From contig JAEOAD010001942.1 of the NCBI GenBank assembly GCA_036365145.1, positions 868,001 through 932,000 on the forward strand: 64,000 bases of DNA, given 5' to 3'. Positions 22,330 through 32,268 of the stretch are shown piece by piece (position 1 is the stretch's first letter; each line of letters begins with the position of its first letter). The DNA comes from Orientallactaga sibirica (Eukaryota; Chordata; Mammalia; Rodentia; Dipodidae). Both the position numbers and the translations under genes were made by a program. The notes below the pieces were generated by a model that saw only the letters and a program-made list of their open reading frames with translations, searched no databases and was not told the origin of the DNA.

Positions 22330-23545
22330 TTCTGATATATTAATACTTTTGGTGGATTTATATTGTCTGGATGTTTTGTGTTTCTTGTATTGTAATGTAG
22401 AGATCTTTGCATCTTGAATTAATTTAATGCTTGGGTTTTCTAAATATCTGCAGTAATGTTAGATGTATCAATCAATCTGATATTATATATCTTCAGTGTA
22501 GGAGTTTAAGGTGTTAAGTGTGCTTCTTAAGGCTCTCAAAGTAATCACAGAAGTGACCCTTGCCTGCTATGAGATTATCAAGTGGGGTGAATGGAACAGA
22601 ATACAGTCAAGATCCAAAAATTTAACTCAACAATGTACCCCTTCAATGAAATACAGCACAGAGTATTTGTGCAAAAGCAGGTATTATGACAAAGTCACAG
22701 TTCCTAAGGATAAGTGTTAGCCCACGCCCTTAATCCTGTCAGCTGGGAGGCTAAGATTTCTGATCTGTAGAGAGTTCCAAGGTCAGCTTGTGATCAAGAG
22801 AGACCCTTCCCCAATGAATGACAGAGGAGGAAACAAATCAGGAAGCAACAAATGAGCAGCCTAGAAAATAGCTTATTTAGGAATGTCAGATCTGACCATC
22901 CAACAGGATTATGTACCAGGCTTATTTGTTGGGTACTAACTTAGTGAAAACCAAATTACCTTTTGGAACGGGTTTGATCACAGCTATGCTGCCCGGCTGC
23001 TTGGTTCCTTTGCTGTGACGTGGATTCAGGAGGTCAGCTGCGTTTGTGGGTCTCTGCTTTCCCTGCGCCTGATGCTGCTGGCGAGCGCTTTCCCAAGTCT
23101 CTCTTGCTCGCCGTACTTGCACTTGTGGTGGGGGAGGGGAGGCTGTGAGTGGCGGCTGAAGTCCGTCTGTTCCTCTACGCGATCCTCTTCCTCACAAGCC
23201 TCTCTGTTCGTCTCTACTGTCCTCCTTCCACGCTTCTTGAGATTGTGAGGAGACGGTGTGAGTGGAAAATTCTCCTCACCTGCCTTTGAAAGTTCTGCGG
23301 ATCAGCTGTCTCAGGCAGCGCCTAGCCGCGCCACCGCCGCGGCAGCTGCGGCGGCTGTGGAGCCGCTTTTGCCCGCTTCTGTGGGCTCCAGACGCTCTGG
23401 AACTCTCCTACTTCTCTGCTGGGCTTGAAAGTTTACTATGTACCTCACTTTTTAGTAGAAAAGTGTATTTTGCTGGGGTTTGTTTTGTTTTTATTCGCTA
23501 CCCTCTTTTGGCGAGGTTCCTATGTCGCCATCTTAACCGGAAGTC
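22330..23545 (-). promoter_or_regulatory. L1 5' UTR / internal promoter
   Basis: About 1.2 kb upstream of ORF1 rising in CpG content between 22,960 and 23,540, as expected for an L1 pol II promoter. No obvious tandem monomers of the mouse type. Confidence 0.8.
23524..23534 (-). promoter_or_regulatory. YY1-like site at the L1 5' end
   Basis: On the minus strand AAGATGGCGAC sits about 10 nt from the inferred L1 5' end and is followed by ATAGGAAC, as in the start of human L1. YY1 there directs accurate initiation (established for human L1); its role here is inferred. Confidence 0.7.
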
Positions 23546-23611
23546 TGGACACTTCTTTTCAAAACATGTATTGGCCATTTGTATTTCTTCTTTTAAGAAC
23601 TTTCTGTTCTG

Positions 23612-24044
23612 GAGCTAGATAGATGGCTCGGCAGTTAAGTGTGCTTCCTATTCAAGTATAAAGTTGTGAGAGGAGCTGAGACTGCCAGAGTTGGAATCTC
23701 CAGAACTCATATGAACAGCTGGGCATGCCCATGCACGTCCTTAATCCCAGTCAGTCCTGGGGGTGAGAAGAGACCACAGATTCACTGGGGCTGATGAATG
23801 ACAAGCTCTGAAACCAATAACAGACTCCATCACAAGTTCAGTCACGTGAGTGATGGAGGGGGACACCTGATGTTCTTCTCTAGCCACCACAGGTGAGTGC
23901 AGTACATCAGCACATACACATGATATACCACACACGCCAACATACACACACACCTGCGTACACGCACACCTGCATGCACACACACATACACACACACAAT
24001 CACTATATATATGCAACCCTTCCACACAAACTATGTTCAATTCT
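23612..24044 (+). mobile_element. Old tRNA-headed SINE (B3/B4-like) with CA-rich tail
   Basis: Head 'ggagctagatagatggctcgg' interrupts the old L1. The body has a second SINE-like part ('tgcccatgcacgtccttaatcccag') and the end is rich in CA and ATAT (23,930-24,010). Confidence 0.6.
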
Positions 24045-24058
24045 TCATTCCATTTTTT

Positions 24059-24204
24059 TTTTTTTTTCAAGATAGGGTCTCACTCTAGTTCAGGCTGACC
24101 TGGAAATTCATTGTGTAATCTCAGGGTGGCCTCGAACTCATGGTGATCCTCCTACCTCTGCCTCCTGAGTGCTGGGATTAAAGACATGCGCCACCACGCC
24201 CGGC
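24059..24204 (-). mobile_element. B1-like SINE with TSD
   Basis: Flanked by tcattccatttttt (24,045-24,058; 24,205-24,218). Confidence 0.95.
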
Positions 24205-24667
24205 TCATTCCATTTTTTGATCAAGCTATTTGCTTTGCTGTGGTTTAGTTTTCTAAGTTCTTTGATTATTCTACATATTAATCCTCTGTCAGATGTATAG
24301 TGGGCAAAGATTTTCTCACATTCAGTAGACTGTTTCTTCATTCAGTTAATGGCTTCCTTTGCTCTAGAGAATCTTTTTAATTTCATCAGATCCCATTTGT
24401 TGATGGTTGACCTTATCTTCTGGGTGACCAGAGTTCTATTGAGAAAGTCCTTACCCATTCCTGTACCTTGCAGAGGTTTCTCTCATTTTCCTCTAGCAAT
24501 CTCAGACTTTCAAGTCTCTTGTTAAGGTCTTTGATCCATTTGAAATTAAAGGTTTATGTACTGTGAGAGATAAGGATCTAGTTTTATTCTTACTCATATG
24601 GACATCCAATTTTCCAAGTTCTATCTGTTAAACAAGCTATCTTTTCTCTAGTGAGAGTTTTTATGTT

Positions 24668-24832
24668 TTGTTTGTTTGTTTGTTTGTTTGTTTTTCAAGG
24701 CAGGGTCTCACTCTGGCCCAGGCTGACCTGGAATTCACTCTATAGTCTCAGGGTGGCCTCAAACTCACTGCAATCCTCCTACCTCTGCTTCCCAAATGCT
24801 GGGATTAAAGGCGTGCGCCACCACACACGGCT
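24668..24832 (-). mobile_element. B1-like SINE inside the old L1
   Basis: (GTTT)n tail then a complete body; old L1 resumes at 24,833 ('gtcttttggcatttctgtc'). Confidence 0.92.
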
Positions 24833-24978
24833 TGTTGTTTGTTTTGTTGTCTTTTGGCATTTCTGTCAAGAAATTGGGTAGCAAGATTTTTCCCCTGAGA
24901 TTTCCCTTTCCTCTCCCATCATGCTGGGAGTGGTTTGAGAGTTTCCTGCCTTTTCTTCCCCCCTCTTATCTATAACTA

Positions 24979-25199
24979 TTTTTATTTATTTTTTATTTAT
25001 TTAGTTAGTTATTTAGTTAGTTGAGAGAGAGAGGCAGCTAGAGAGAGAATGGGTACTCCAGGGCCTTCAGCCGCTGCAAACAAACTCCAGACATATGTCA
25101 CCTTGTGCATCTGGCTTACGTGGGTCCTGGGGAATCAACCCTGGGGGGGGGCGGCTTTGCCAGCAAGTGCTTTAACCACTAAGCCATCTCTCCAGGCCC
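24979..25199 (-). mobile_element. tRNA-SINE with TSD inside the LTR block
   Basis: Flanked by near-identical 'cttatctataact' and 'cttatctctaact'. (TTTAGTTAG)-like tail; head end 'aagccatctctccaggccc'. Confidence 0.9.
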
Positions 25200-25944
25200 C
25201 CTTATCTCTAACTCTTAATAAATTTTCTATAATTTACTCTTCTCATCCATGTTTTTCAATCCTTTGCTAAATATGAATAAGAACCCAAAGCTGGACTGTT
25301 AGGATTCCGGGAGCGCCAAGTCCAGAGCCCACCCAACAACATTTTGTGCCATCAAAGGACTTTATGAGAAGGGAATACAGCATCATGCTCAGACAGTTGT
25401 CTTTATCTGAAAGAAATTGTTCTAAGCCCTACTGGTCCTGAAGTGCAAAGATCCGATTGCCTCTGCGTACTCTCACCTACAAAGGCTCAAAGAAGCAGAT
25501 CAAAGAAAAGGACCTGCACACAGATGGCTAGGAGACATTGCACTGGCTCATCATAAACAGAAAATAGAATACATAGAACATACCTTTCCATCGAAGCCCT
25601 TGTGATAAATTCCCCCCACCCAGGACCTTAAATTGCCACGCTGTGCTTGAAGAAGTTAGAGCAGCCTTCATCCCATTTCCCTAAAAGCAGGGAGCGTTTG
25701 GTCTCAGGCGGAGGGAATGATAGAGTAGGAGCAAGAAAGCTTTGTATAGGTAGTCAGTCAAGGCGCCCAGGCCCAAACGAATGCCGTGCTGCCTGCCTTG
25801 GCGGGACTAGGACTCCAGTCTGATTCAGCGTCATCCAACGCGCTGTAAGCAGCAGCGGTAGCAACAAGTACTAATTCTTCCTCAGCCTTTCATGGGCTTA
25901 GCAGCCATGGGAGGGTGCTCCCTAGTTGGTGTTCCACCTGGGCT

Positions 25945-26161
25945 CAACAGCCAATCAGGGTCCTTCATAGACACTGGGACCTGGTAGGTGAGACTCGTCC
26001 TAAGGGAAGACCTAACTCGTATAAGTGGACCTGAGCTTCCACGTGTGGAGTTTTTATTCTCTCTAGGTTTTCCCTGCCCCGTGCTAGGAGGGAAGGAATT
26101 CCTCTTGGTTTGAGAGCTTTCCTACTTTTTCTTCTCTACCTTACCTGTAACTCTTAATAAA
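25945..26161 (+). promoter_or_regulatory. LTR promoter and poly(A) signals
   Basis: CCAAT box (AGCCAATCAG, about 25,949), TATA-like box (about 26,019) and AATAAA (26,156) in the order and spacing of a retroviral U3-R. The inferred transcription start near 26,046 coincides with the point where the upstream R-like copy begins. Confidence 0.55.
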
Positions 26162-26175
26162 TTCTCCATTAGTTA

Positions 26176-26222
26176 AAAAAAAAAAAAAAAAAAGAAGAAG
26201 AAGAAGAAGAAGAAGAAGAAGA

Positions 26223-26255
<33 letters not shown>

Positions 26256-26275
26256 AGAAGAAGAAGAAGAAGCAG
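26176..26275. repeat. (GAA)n(GCA)n(GAA)n compound microsatellite
   Basis: Poly(A), nine or so GAA, about nine GCA, then GAA again, probably grown from the poly(A) tail. Confidence 0.97.
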
Positions 26276-26276
26276 G

Positions 26277-26440
26277 CAGCACGCCTTTAATCCCAGCACT
26301 CCCAGGAGGCAGGCAGAGGTAGGAGGATCGCCATGAGTTCGAGGCCACCCTGAGACTACAGAGTGAATTCCAGGTCAGCCTGAGCTAGAGTGAGACCCTA
26401 CCTCGAAAAACCAAAAAAAAAAAAAAAAAAAAAAAAAAAC
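26277..26440 (+). mobile_element. B1-like SINE
   Basis: First bases replaced by the trinucleotide repeat ('gcaggcagcacgcctttaatc'); good body and a poly(A) tail of about 25. Confidence 0.92.
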
Positions 26441-26797
26441 AACTTAGGCAGCTATAGCTGCATGGGTTAATGTCAAGAGTTTCTATTCTCTTTCATTGAT
26501 CTACAAGTCTGTTTTTGGGCCAGTACCATGCTGGTTTTGTTATTATGACTCTGTAATACAGTTTGAAATCAGGTATGGTGATATTTCCTGCCTTTATTTA
26601 TATTATTTATTTATTTATTTATTATTTTCTGTGTGCTCCGGATTGCTTCGGCTATCATCTGAGATATTTTGTGCCTTCAAATGAATTTTAAGATTCTATG
26701 AAGAATGGTGTTAGAATTTTGATGGGAATTGTATTGAATATGTAAATTGCTTTTGTTAAAATCGCCACTTTCACTATATTAAATCTTTTTTCTTGTT

Positions 26798-27018
26798 TTT
26801 TAAAAAATATTTTATTTGTTTTTATTTGTTTATTTGAGAGAGAGAGAAATGAAAGAGACAAAGAGAGAATGGGCACGACAGGGCCTCTAGCCGCTGCAAA
26901 CAAACTCCAGACACATGCCTACCTTGTGCATCTGGCTTATGTGGGTCCTGGGGAATTGAACCTGGGTCCTTTGGCTTTGTAGGCAAACACCTTAACTGCT
27001 AAGGCCATCTCTCCAGCC
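26798..27018 (-). mobile_element. tRNA-SINE
   Basis: Full copy inside the old L1, with a T/A-rich tail and head end 'ggccatctctccagccccc'. Confidence 0.93.
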
Positions 27019-27026
27019 CCCATTTA

Positions 27027-27399
27027 TTTTTTTCTTTTCTTTTCTTTTTCTTTCTTTTTTTTTTTTTTTCTAAGTAGGGTTTTGCTCTAGCCCAGGCTGA
27101 CCTGGAATTTACTCTGTAGTCTCAGAGTGACCTCAAACTCATAGCAATCCTCCTCCCTCTGCCTCTTGAGTTCTGGGATTAAAGGTGTGTGCCACCATGC
27201 CCAGCTTTTCTTTCTTTTTCTTTTTTCTTTTATTTTCTTTTTTTTTTTTTTTTTTTTTTTTTGAGGTAGGTTCGTATTCTGGCCAAGGCTGACCTTGGAT
27301 TCGCTATGTAGTCACTGGCTGGCCTCAAACTCCCAGCAATTCTCCTACATCTGCTTCCCTGGTGCCAGGATTAAAGGTATATGCCACCAAACCCAGTTG
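27027..27399 (-). mobile_element. Two tandem B1-like SINEs
   Basis: 27,027-27,206 and 27,207-27,399, each with a long T/C-rich tail. The old L1 continues afterwards ('ttcttataacacatgagtctggg'). Confidence 0.9.
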
Positions 27400-27460
27400 A
27401 TTCTTATAACACATGAGTCTGGGAGATCACTCTATCTTCTAATGTCAATTTCTCTCAGAT

Positions 27461-27873
27461 TTTCTGTGGTGTGTGTGTGTGTATACTGTATATGTATGAG
27501 CATGTGTGTGTGTCACAGTGTATATATAGAGATGTCAGTCTGCACCTTCCACCTTGTTTGAGACTTGATCTCTCTGCTTGCCACTGTGGATGCCAGACTA
27601 ACTGGTCCATGAGCTCCAGAATTCTCCTGACTCTACCCCCCATTGACATAGATGTGTTGGGATTATAGTTGCATACACCACTGTGATGGGCTTTACATAG
27701 ATTTTTGGGGACCCAAACTCTGGTCATCAGGCTTCAGAAGCAATCACTTTTTCCTTTCTTCTTCTTTCTGTCTTTCTTTCTTTCTTTTTTCTCTCCTTCC
27801 TTCCTTCCTTCCTTCCTTCCTTCCTTCCTTCCTTCCTTCCTTCCTTCCCTCCCTCCCTCCCTCCCTCTTTCCT

Positions 27874-27929
<56 letters not shown>

Positions 27930-28110
27930 TCGAGGTAGGGTCTCGCTCTAGCCCAGGCTGACCTGGAATTCACTGTGTAGTCTCAGGCTGGCCTCGACCT
28001 CGTGGCGATCCTCCTACCTCTGCCTCCCAAGTGCTGAGATTAAAGGCATGCACCACCATGACTGGCTAGGAGCAATCACTTTTAACCACTAATCCATCTC
28101 TCAAGCCCCT
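27461..28110 (-). mobile_element. RSINE1/B4-like SINE split by a B1
   Basis: Left arm 27,461-27,751 with (GT)n; right arm 28,071-28,110 ends 'aatccatctctcaagcccct'. Confidence 0.75.
27752..28070 (-). mobile_element. B1-like SINE with microsatellite tail and TSD
   Basis: Bounded by a perfect 13-bp TSD, agcaatcactttt (27,739-27,751; 28,071-28,083). The first 180 bp is (TTTC)n(TTCC)n(TTTC)n, which must have arisen from the poly(A) tail because it lies inside the TSD. Confidence 0.96.
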
Positions 28111-28179
28111 CTCTTGAATGCTTTAAAATTCTCATCATAGAGGTCTGCCCTATATCTCCAGATAGCCCTATGTACTCCA

Positions 28180-28295
28180 GAATCTTTGGCCTGCCCTTCA
28201 TTTCTGGTAAGCGCTTTTCACCTGAGTTGAGTGCCTTTGGCCTGTCTGTCATCTCTGGTGAGCGAAGAGCACCCAAGAATCTTTAGCCTGGTGAT
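28180..28295. repeat. Minisatellite, ~46-50 bp units
   Basis: About 2.4 imperfect units, each with 'ctttggcctg.c..tcat.tctggt.agcg' (28,180; 28,232; 28,276). It lies just upstream of the plus-strand L1 5' UTR region. Confidence 0.7.
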
Positions 28296-28554
28296 GAGGC
28301 TGGTGACAAATAATTATGAAATGGGGTGATTTGAGTCTGGTGCCCTGAAAACTAGTTTAACAGAATGAAATGACACTATCACCCAAATCAATTTAGTCCC
28401 TCTCGATCAGCACAAGCCCTCCTCTGAAAGAATAAAAGTAAGTTAAAAATAAATAAATACATGAACTTAAAAGAAATAAATTCAATCAACAATCCCACTC
28501 CAGACACATAAGTCATAAGGCAAAGACACACTCAACATGATAAACCAGGGTGAC

Positions 28555-28723
28555 AGGCTGGGCGTGGTGGTGCATGCTTTTAATCCCAGCACTCGGGAGG
28601 CAGAGGTAGGAGGATTGCCATGAGTTCGAGGCCACCCTGAGACTCCATGGTGAATTCCAGAGGTCAGCCTGAGCTAGAGTGAGATTCTATCTCTAAAAAC
28701 CAAAAAAAACAAAAAACAAAAAA
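28555..28723 (+). mobile_element. B1-like SINE
   Basis: Flanked by near-identical cagggtgaca and cagggtaaca. Confidence 0.93.
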
Positions 28724-28880
28724 ACAGGGTAACATAACTCCTCCAAAAATTAATCCTTTGGAAATGGCCTTCACTGAGATTTTAATAAAATAAATTAAAT
28801 TGAAGAAATCAAAGAAACAGAATTTAGAAGAATGATTATAAGTATGTTCAAAGAAATTAAAAAAAAAAAAACACAAAACT

Positions 28881-29021
28881 GCCAGGCGTGGTGGCGTACG
28901 CCTTTAATCCCAGCACTCTGGAGGCAGAGGTAGGAGGATCACCATGAGTTCAAGGCCAGCCTAAGACTACATAGTGAATTCCAGGTCAGCCTGAGCTAGA
29001 ATGAGACCCTGCCTCAAAAAC

Positions 29022-29090
<69 letters not shown>

Positions 29091-29097
29091 AAAAGAA
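28881..29097 (+). mobile_element. B1-like SINE with poly(A)-(GAAA)n tail
   Basis: Tail of about 33 A then (GAAA)9 or so. Confidence 0.93.
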
Positions 29098-29107
29098 AAA
29101 ACTCCTG

Positions 29108-29486
29108 GGCTGGAAAGATGGCTCAGCAGTTTTGGTGCTTCCCTGCAAAGCCTAACAACCAGGGTTTGATTACCCAATACCCATGTAAAGCCAGATGCAC
29201 AAAGTGATACATGTGTCTGGAGTTTGTTTTCAGCAGCTGGAGGCCCTAGCACACCCATTCTCTCTCTCTCTGCCTGTCTCTCTGTGCCTACAAATAAATA
29301 AATAAATAAATAGCCAGATGTGGTGGCACACAACTTTAATCCCAGCACTTGGGAGGCAGAGGTAGGACGATCTCAGTGAATTCGAGGCCACCCTGAGACT
29401 ATGTAGTAAATTCTAGGTCAGCCTGAGCTAGAGTGAGACCCTCCTAAAAAAAACCAAAATGAATAAATAAATAATTAGAAAAAAAC
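29108..29486 (+). mobile_element. tRNA-SINE followed by B1, one outer TSD
   Basis: tRNA-SINE to 29,311 and B1 from 29,312, both plus. The repeat aaaactcctg flanks the pair (29,098-29,107; 29,487-29,496). The B1 is bordered by AAATAAAT on both sides, which suggests it jumped into the SINE tail. Confidence 0.9.
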
Positions 29487-29923
29487 AAAACTCCTGAATG
29501 AATACCATGAAAGCATAAAAAAAACATTTTATAGAAATAAGGAAGGAGATAAAAGAAATATGAAAGAGGAATTGAATAAAGAGAAATACTGAAAAACAGC
29601 CAAACTGAAATACTGGAAATAAAAGTTTTCATAAATCAAATAAAAAGCACAGTATAAAGCCTTCCCAACAGGATGAATCAAAGAGGAGAAGGCAGAATAT
29701 CTGAGCTGGATGACAAGGTGCAAGAACTGGCACATTCCAACATTAACAACAGAAATTAATAAGAAGTTATGAGCGGGAGTTTCAAGATATTTGGGATAGC
29801 ATGAAGCAACCATATTAAGAATCATAGGCATAAAAGAATGTGAAGAGTTACATTTTAAAGGCACAGAGAATATTTTCAGTGAAATCATAGCAGAAAATTT
29901 CCTTAATTTAGGGAAAGAGATGC

Positions 29924-30268
29924 TGTTGTAGTCAGCTTGTCATTGCTGGTAGAAAGGACCTGACCAAAACCAGCTTATGGGACGAAAAGGTTTATTTTGG
30001 CCTATAGACTTGAGGGGAAGCTCCATGATGTCAGGGGAAAACATGGCATGAGCAGAGGGTGGACATCACTTCCTGGCTAATATTATGTGGCCAACAGCAA
30101 TAGGAGAGTGTGCCAAACACTAGCAAGGGGAAGCTGGCTATAACACCCATAGGCTGCCCCCAACAATACACTGCCTCCAGAAGGATCCAATTCCCAAATT
30201 GCATCAGCTGGTAACCTAGCATTCAGAACACATAAGTTTATGGGGGACACATGAATCAAACCACCACA
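29924..30268 (-). mobile_element. Solo MaLR-type LTR with 5-bp TSD
   Basis: 345 bp, minus strand starts TGTGGTGGTTTGATTCATG and ends CTACAACA. Perfect GATGC duplication at 29,919-29,923 and 30,269-30,273. AATAAA in the 3' part (minus strand). A homologous copy in the other orientation lies at 40,552. No internal sequence, so a solo LTR. Confidence 0.88.
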
Positions 30269-30775
30269 GATGCCAATCCAGATAGAAGAGGCATTTGAGA
30301 ATACTAAACAGACAAGCCAGAGAAGAACTTCCCTTCATATCACAATCAGCCACTAAATATGCAGAACAAAGAAAGTATATTGAGAGCAGCAAGGGAGAAA
30401 CACCAAGTCATGTATAAAGGCAGGTCCATCAGAATAACAGCAGATACCGTAGCAGCACTTTAAAAGCTAGGAGAGCTTGGAATGATGCATTTTGAGTTCT
30501 AAAAGACAACAACTGTCAACCCAGACTACTATATTCAGCAACGTTATCCATAAATAATTATAGAAAATAAAATTTTTGATGATTAACAACAACAAAAACA
30601 GGCTCAAGGAATTTTTACCACTAAGCCAGCTCTACAGATCATTGTCAATGGAATTCTCCAGAGTCAAGAGAAAGACAAGCACATCCACGAGGCCACAGGG
30701 AAGAATAAACCACAATTTAATAACAGATAAGCAGATGAGTAATACAAAGCCCACGCGTAGTAGAAAATCAACACA

Positions 30776-31225
30776 ATGACAGGAAATAATATATGCCTTT
30801 CAATAATAATTCTGAATCCGCATGGCCTTACTTCCCCATTCAAAAGACATAGGCCCTCGGATTGGATTAAAAGTCAAGTTCCCTCTACCTGCCTCTTCCA
30901 AGAGACCCACTTCACAATAAAATACAGAAACTATCTTGGAGTGAAAGGATTGAAAAACATTTTCTAAGCAAAAGGAACTAGGAAGCAGGCAGGTTTCACT
31001 GTTTAATTAATATCTGATAAAATTGACTTTAAAACAAAACTAGACAGACAAGAAAAGAAAGGTCACTTCACATTGATTAAGAGTGACATCATTAAATGCA
31101 TCTCTGATAAAGCAGGTCACTACTACCAAGGTACTACAGGTGCAAGACATATGTCATACAGGAATGGCACATTACTGTCCTGCATCTATAATACTGGAGA
31201 TACAATTTGAAAAGCTTCATTCGAA
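30776..31225 (+). pseudogene. L1 ORF2 N-terminal relic
   Basis: The first frame 'NPHGLTSPFKRHRPSDWIK' and 'LGVKGLKNIF' corresponds to the L1 endonuclease start ('NINGLNAPIKRHRLADWIK' and 'LRVKGWKKVF' in the young copy). Then stops and truncation. Confidence 0.85.
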
Positions 31226-31250
31226 ACTTGATCCCACTTTTTCAGCACAG

Positions 31251-31410
31251 ACTTACACCTTGAACTTGTGATCCTCCTGTGTCCACCCCCACTCACTGAG
31301 TGCTAGGATTACAGAGGTATGCTACCACATCTGGTTCATGTAATGCTAAAGAATGAACCATGGACTTTATGCAGGCTAAGTAAACACTGAACCACTTCTC
31401 TACCACTTGA
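31251..31410 (-). mobile_element. B4-like SINE
   Basis: B1-type part then ID-type part ('atgcaggctaagtaaacactgaacc'). Confidence 0.65.
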
Positions 31411-31413
31411 AAT

Positions 31414-31564
31414 TTTTTTGTTTTTTTCAAGGTAGGTTCTCACTCTAGTCCAGGCTGTCCTGGAATTCACTCTGTTTTCTCAGAGTGGCCTTAAACTCAC
31501 GGCAATCCTCCTACTTCTGCCTTCCAAGTGCTGGGATTAAAGGTGTGGGCCACCATGCCCAGCT
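31414..31564 (-). mobile_element. B1-like SINE with TSD
   Basis: Flanked by taccacttgaaatt / tacctcttgaactt. Confidence 0.9.
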
Positions 31565-31578
31565 TACCTCTTGAACTT

Positions 31579-31780
31579 AAAATATATATATTATTTATTT
31601 ATTTGAAAGCAGAGAGAGAATGAATGGGTGCACCAGGGCCCCTAGTGACTGCAAACAAACTCCAGATGCATGCACTACTTTATGCATCTGGCTTTACGTG
31701 GGTACTTGGGAACTGAACTTGGATCGTTCGTTAGGCTTTGCTGGCAAGTGACTTTAACTGCTGAGCCATCTCTCCAGCAC
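31579..31780 (-). mobile_element. tRNA-SINE
   Basis: Complete; head end 'gagccatctctccagcac'. Confidence 0.92.
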
Positions 31781-31790
31781 TTCCCCCCAC

Positions 31791-32268
31791 CCCATTTTTG
31801 ACATAGGGTCTTGCTGTAGCACAGACTGACCCGGGACTTACTGTGTAGTCTCAAGCTGGCCTCTAACTCACATTGATCCTCCTACCTCAGCCTCCCAAGT
31901 GTTAGGATTAAAGGTGTGTGCCACTACACCTAGCCCCACCACCTTCTTTTCAAAAGACAAGGTCTCGTCTTTTTTTTTTTTAATTATTTATTTATTTGGG
32001 AGAGAGAGAGAGAGAGAGAGAGAATGGGTACACCAGGGCCTCTAGCCACTGCAAACAATCTCCAGACACATGCACCACCTTGTGCGTCTGGCTTACATGG
32101 GACCTGGAGAATCAAACTGGGATTCTTTGGCTTTGCAGGGAAATGCCTTAACCACTAAGCCATCTCTCCAGCCCAGGGTCTCATCCTTTGACCCAGGCTA
32201 TGTAGCAACTCACAGCAATCCTCTTGCCTCAGCCTCTCAGTAGTAAGCATGAGCCATCACACCTGGCA
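31791..32268 (-). mobile_element. B1-like SINE, and B1/B4 split by a tRNA-SINE
   Basis: B1 31,791-31,936; a second element 31,945-32,268 is split by a tRNA-SINE at about 31,969-32,174, with 'aggtctcgtc' and 'gggtctcatc' at the two junctions. Confidence 0.85.

Larger units (their letters stand above)
16192..23545 (-). mobile_element. Young, nearly full-length L1
   Basis: Poly-A (read as T) at 16,192-16,215, 3' UTR, ORF2, ORF1 and a CpG-rich 5' UTR up to about 23,545. Host sequence on both sides shares 'tggac', consistent with a short TSD. Inserted in the same orientation into an older L1. Frameshifts in both ORFs mean it is no longer autonomous. Confidence 0.93.
24876..26175 (+). mobile_element. 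LTR-derived block, R-U5 then U3-R-poly(A)
   Basis: Two related LTR ends in direct order. The 5' part (24,876-25,296, holding a later SINE) resembles the last 130 bp of the block (26,046-26,174): both share 'tttgagag.tttcct', 'ttttctt' and 'aactcttaataaatt'. The second unit starts TGTTAGGATTCCGGGAG (25,297), has AGCCAATCAG near 25,950, a TATAAGTGG box near 26,020, AATAAA at 26,156-26,161, then poly(A) 13 nt later. No gag/pol-like frame lies between. Retroviral-type LTR origin is inferred; the family is not identified. Confidence 0.6.
15286..27460 (-). mobile_element. Old L1, shattered by nested insertions
   Basis: Collinear ORF2/3' UTR pieces at 15,286-16,191, 23,546-23,611, 24,205-24,660, 24,833-24,875, 26,441-26,797 and 27,400-27,460. 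Each matches, in order, the corresponding part of the young L1. Removal of the insertions joins the pieces, for example '...aaggatgttggac' with 'acttcttttc...'. Confidence 0.85.
28765..30600 (+). pseudogene. L1 ORF1 relic
   Basis: Collinear with the ORF1 of the minus-strand L1 (acidic start, coiled-coil region about 29,500-29,750, RRM-like part 29,800-29,918, C-terminal part 30,274-30,600 with 'cagcagataccg' and 'ctaggagagcttggaatga'). Many stops, three SINEs and one LTR inside. Confidence 0.75.
28296..31225 (+). mobile_element. L1 5' half, plus strand, 3' truncated
   Basis: 5' UTR-like part to about 28,755, ORF1 from about 28,765 ('ccttcactgagatttt', 'agaatgattataa..atgttcaaagaa' match the young L1 ORF1 start), and ORF2 from about 30,776. 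Interrupted by B1s, a tRNA-SINE and a solo LTR. Ends in the endonuclease region near 31,225. Confidence 0.82.
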
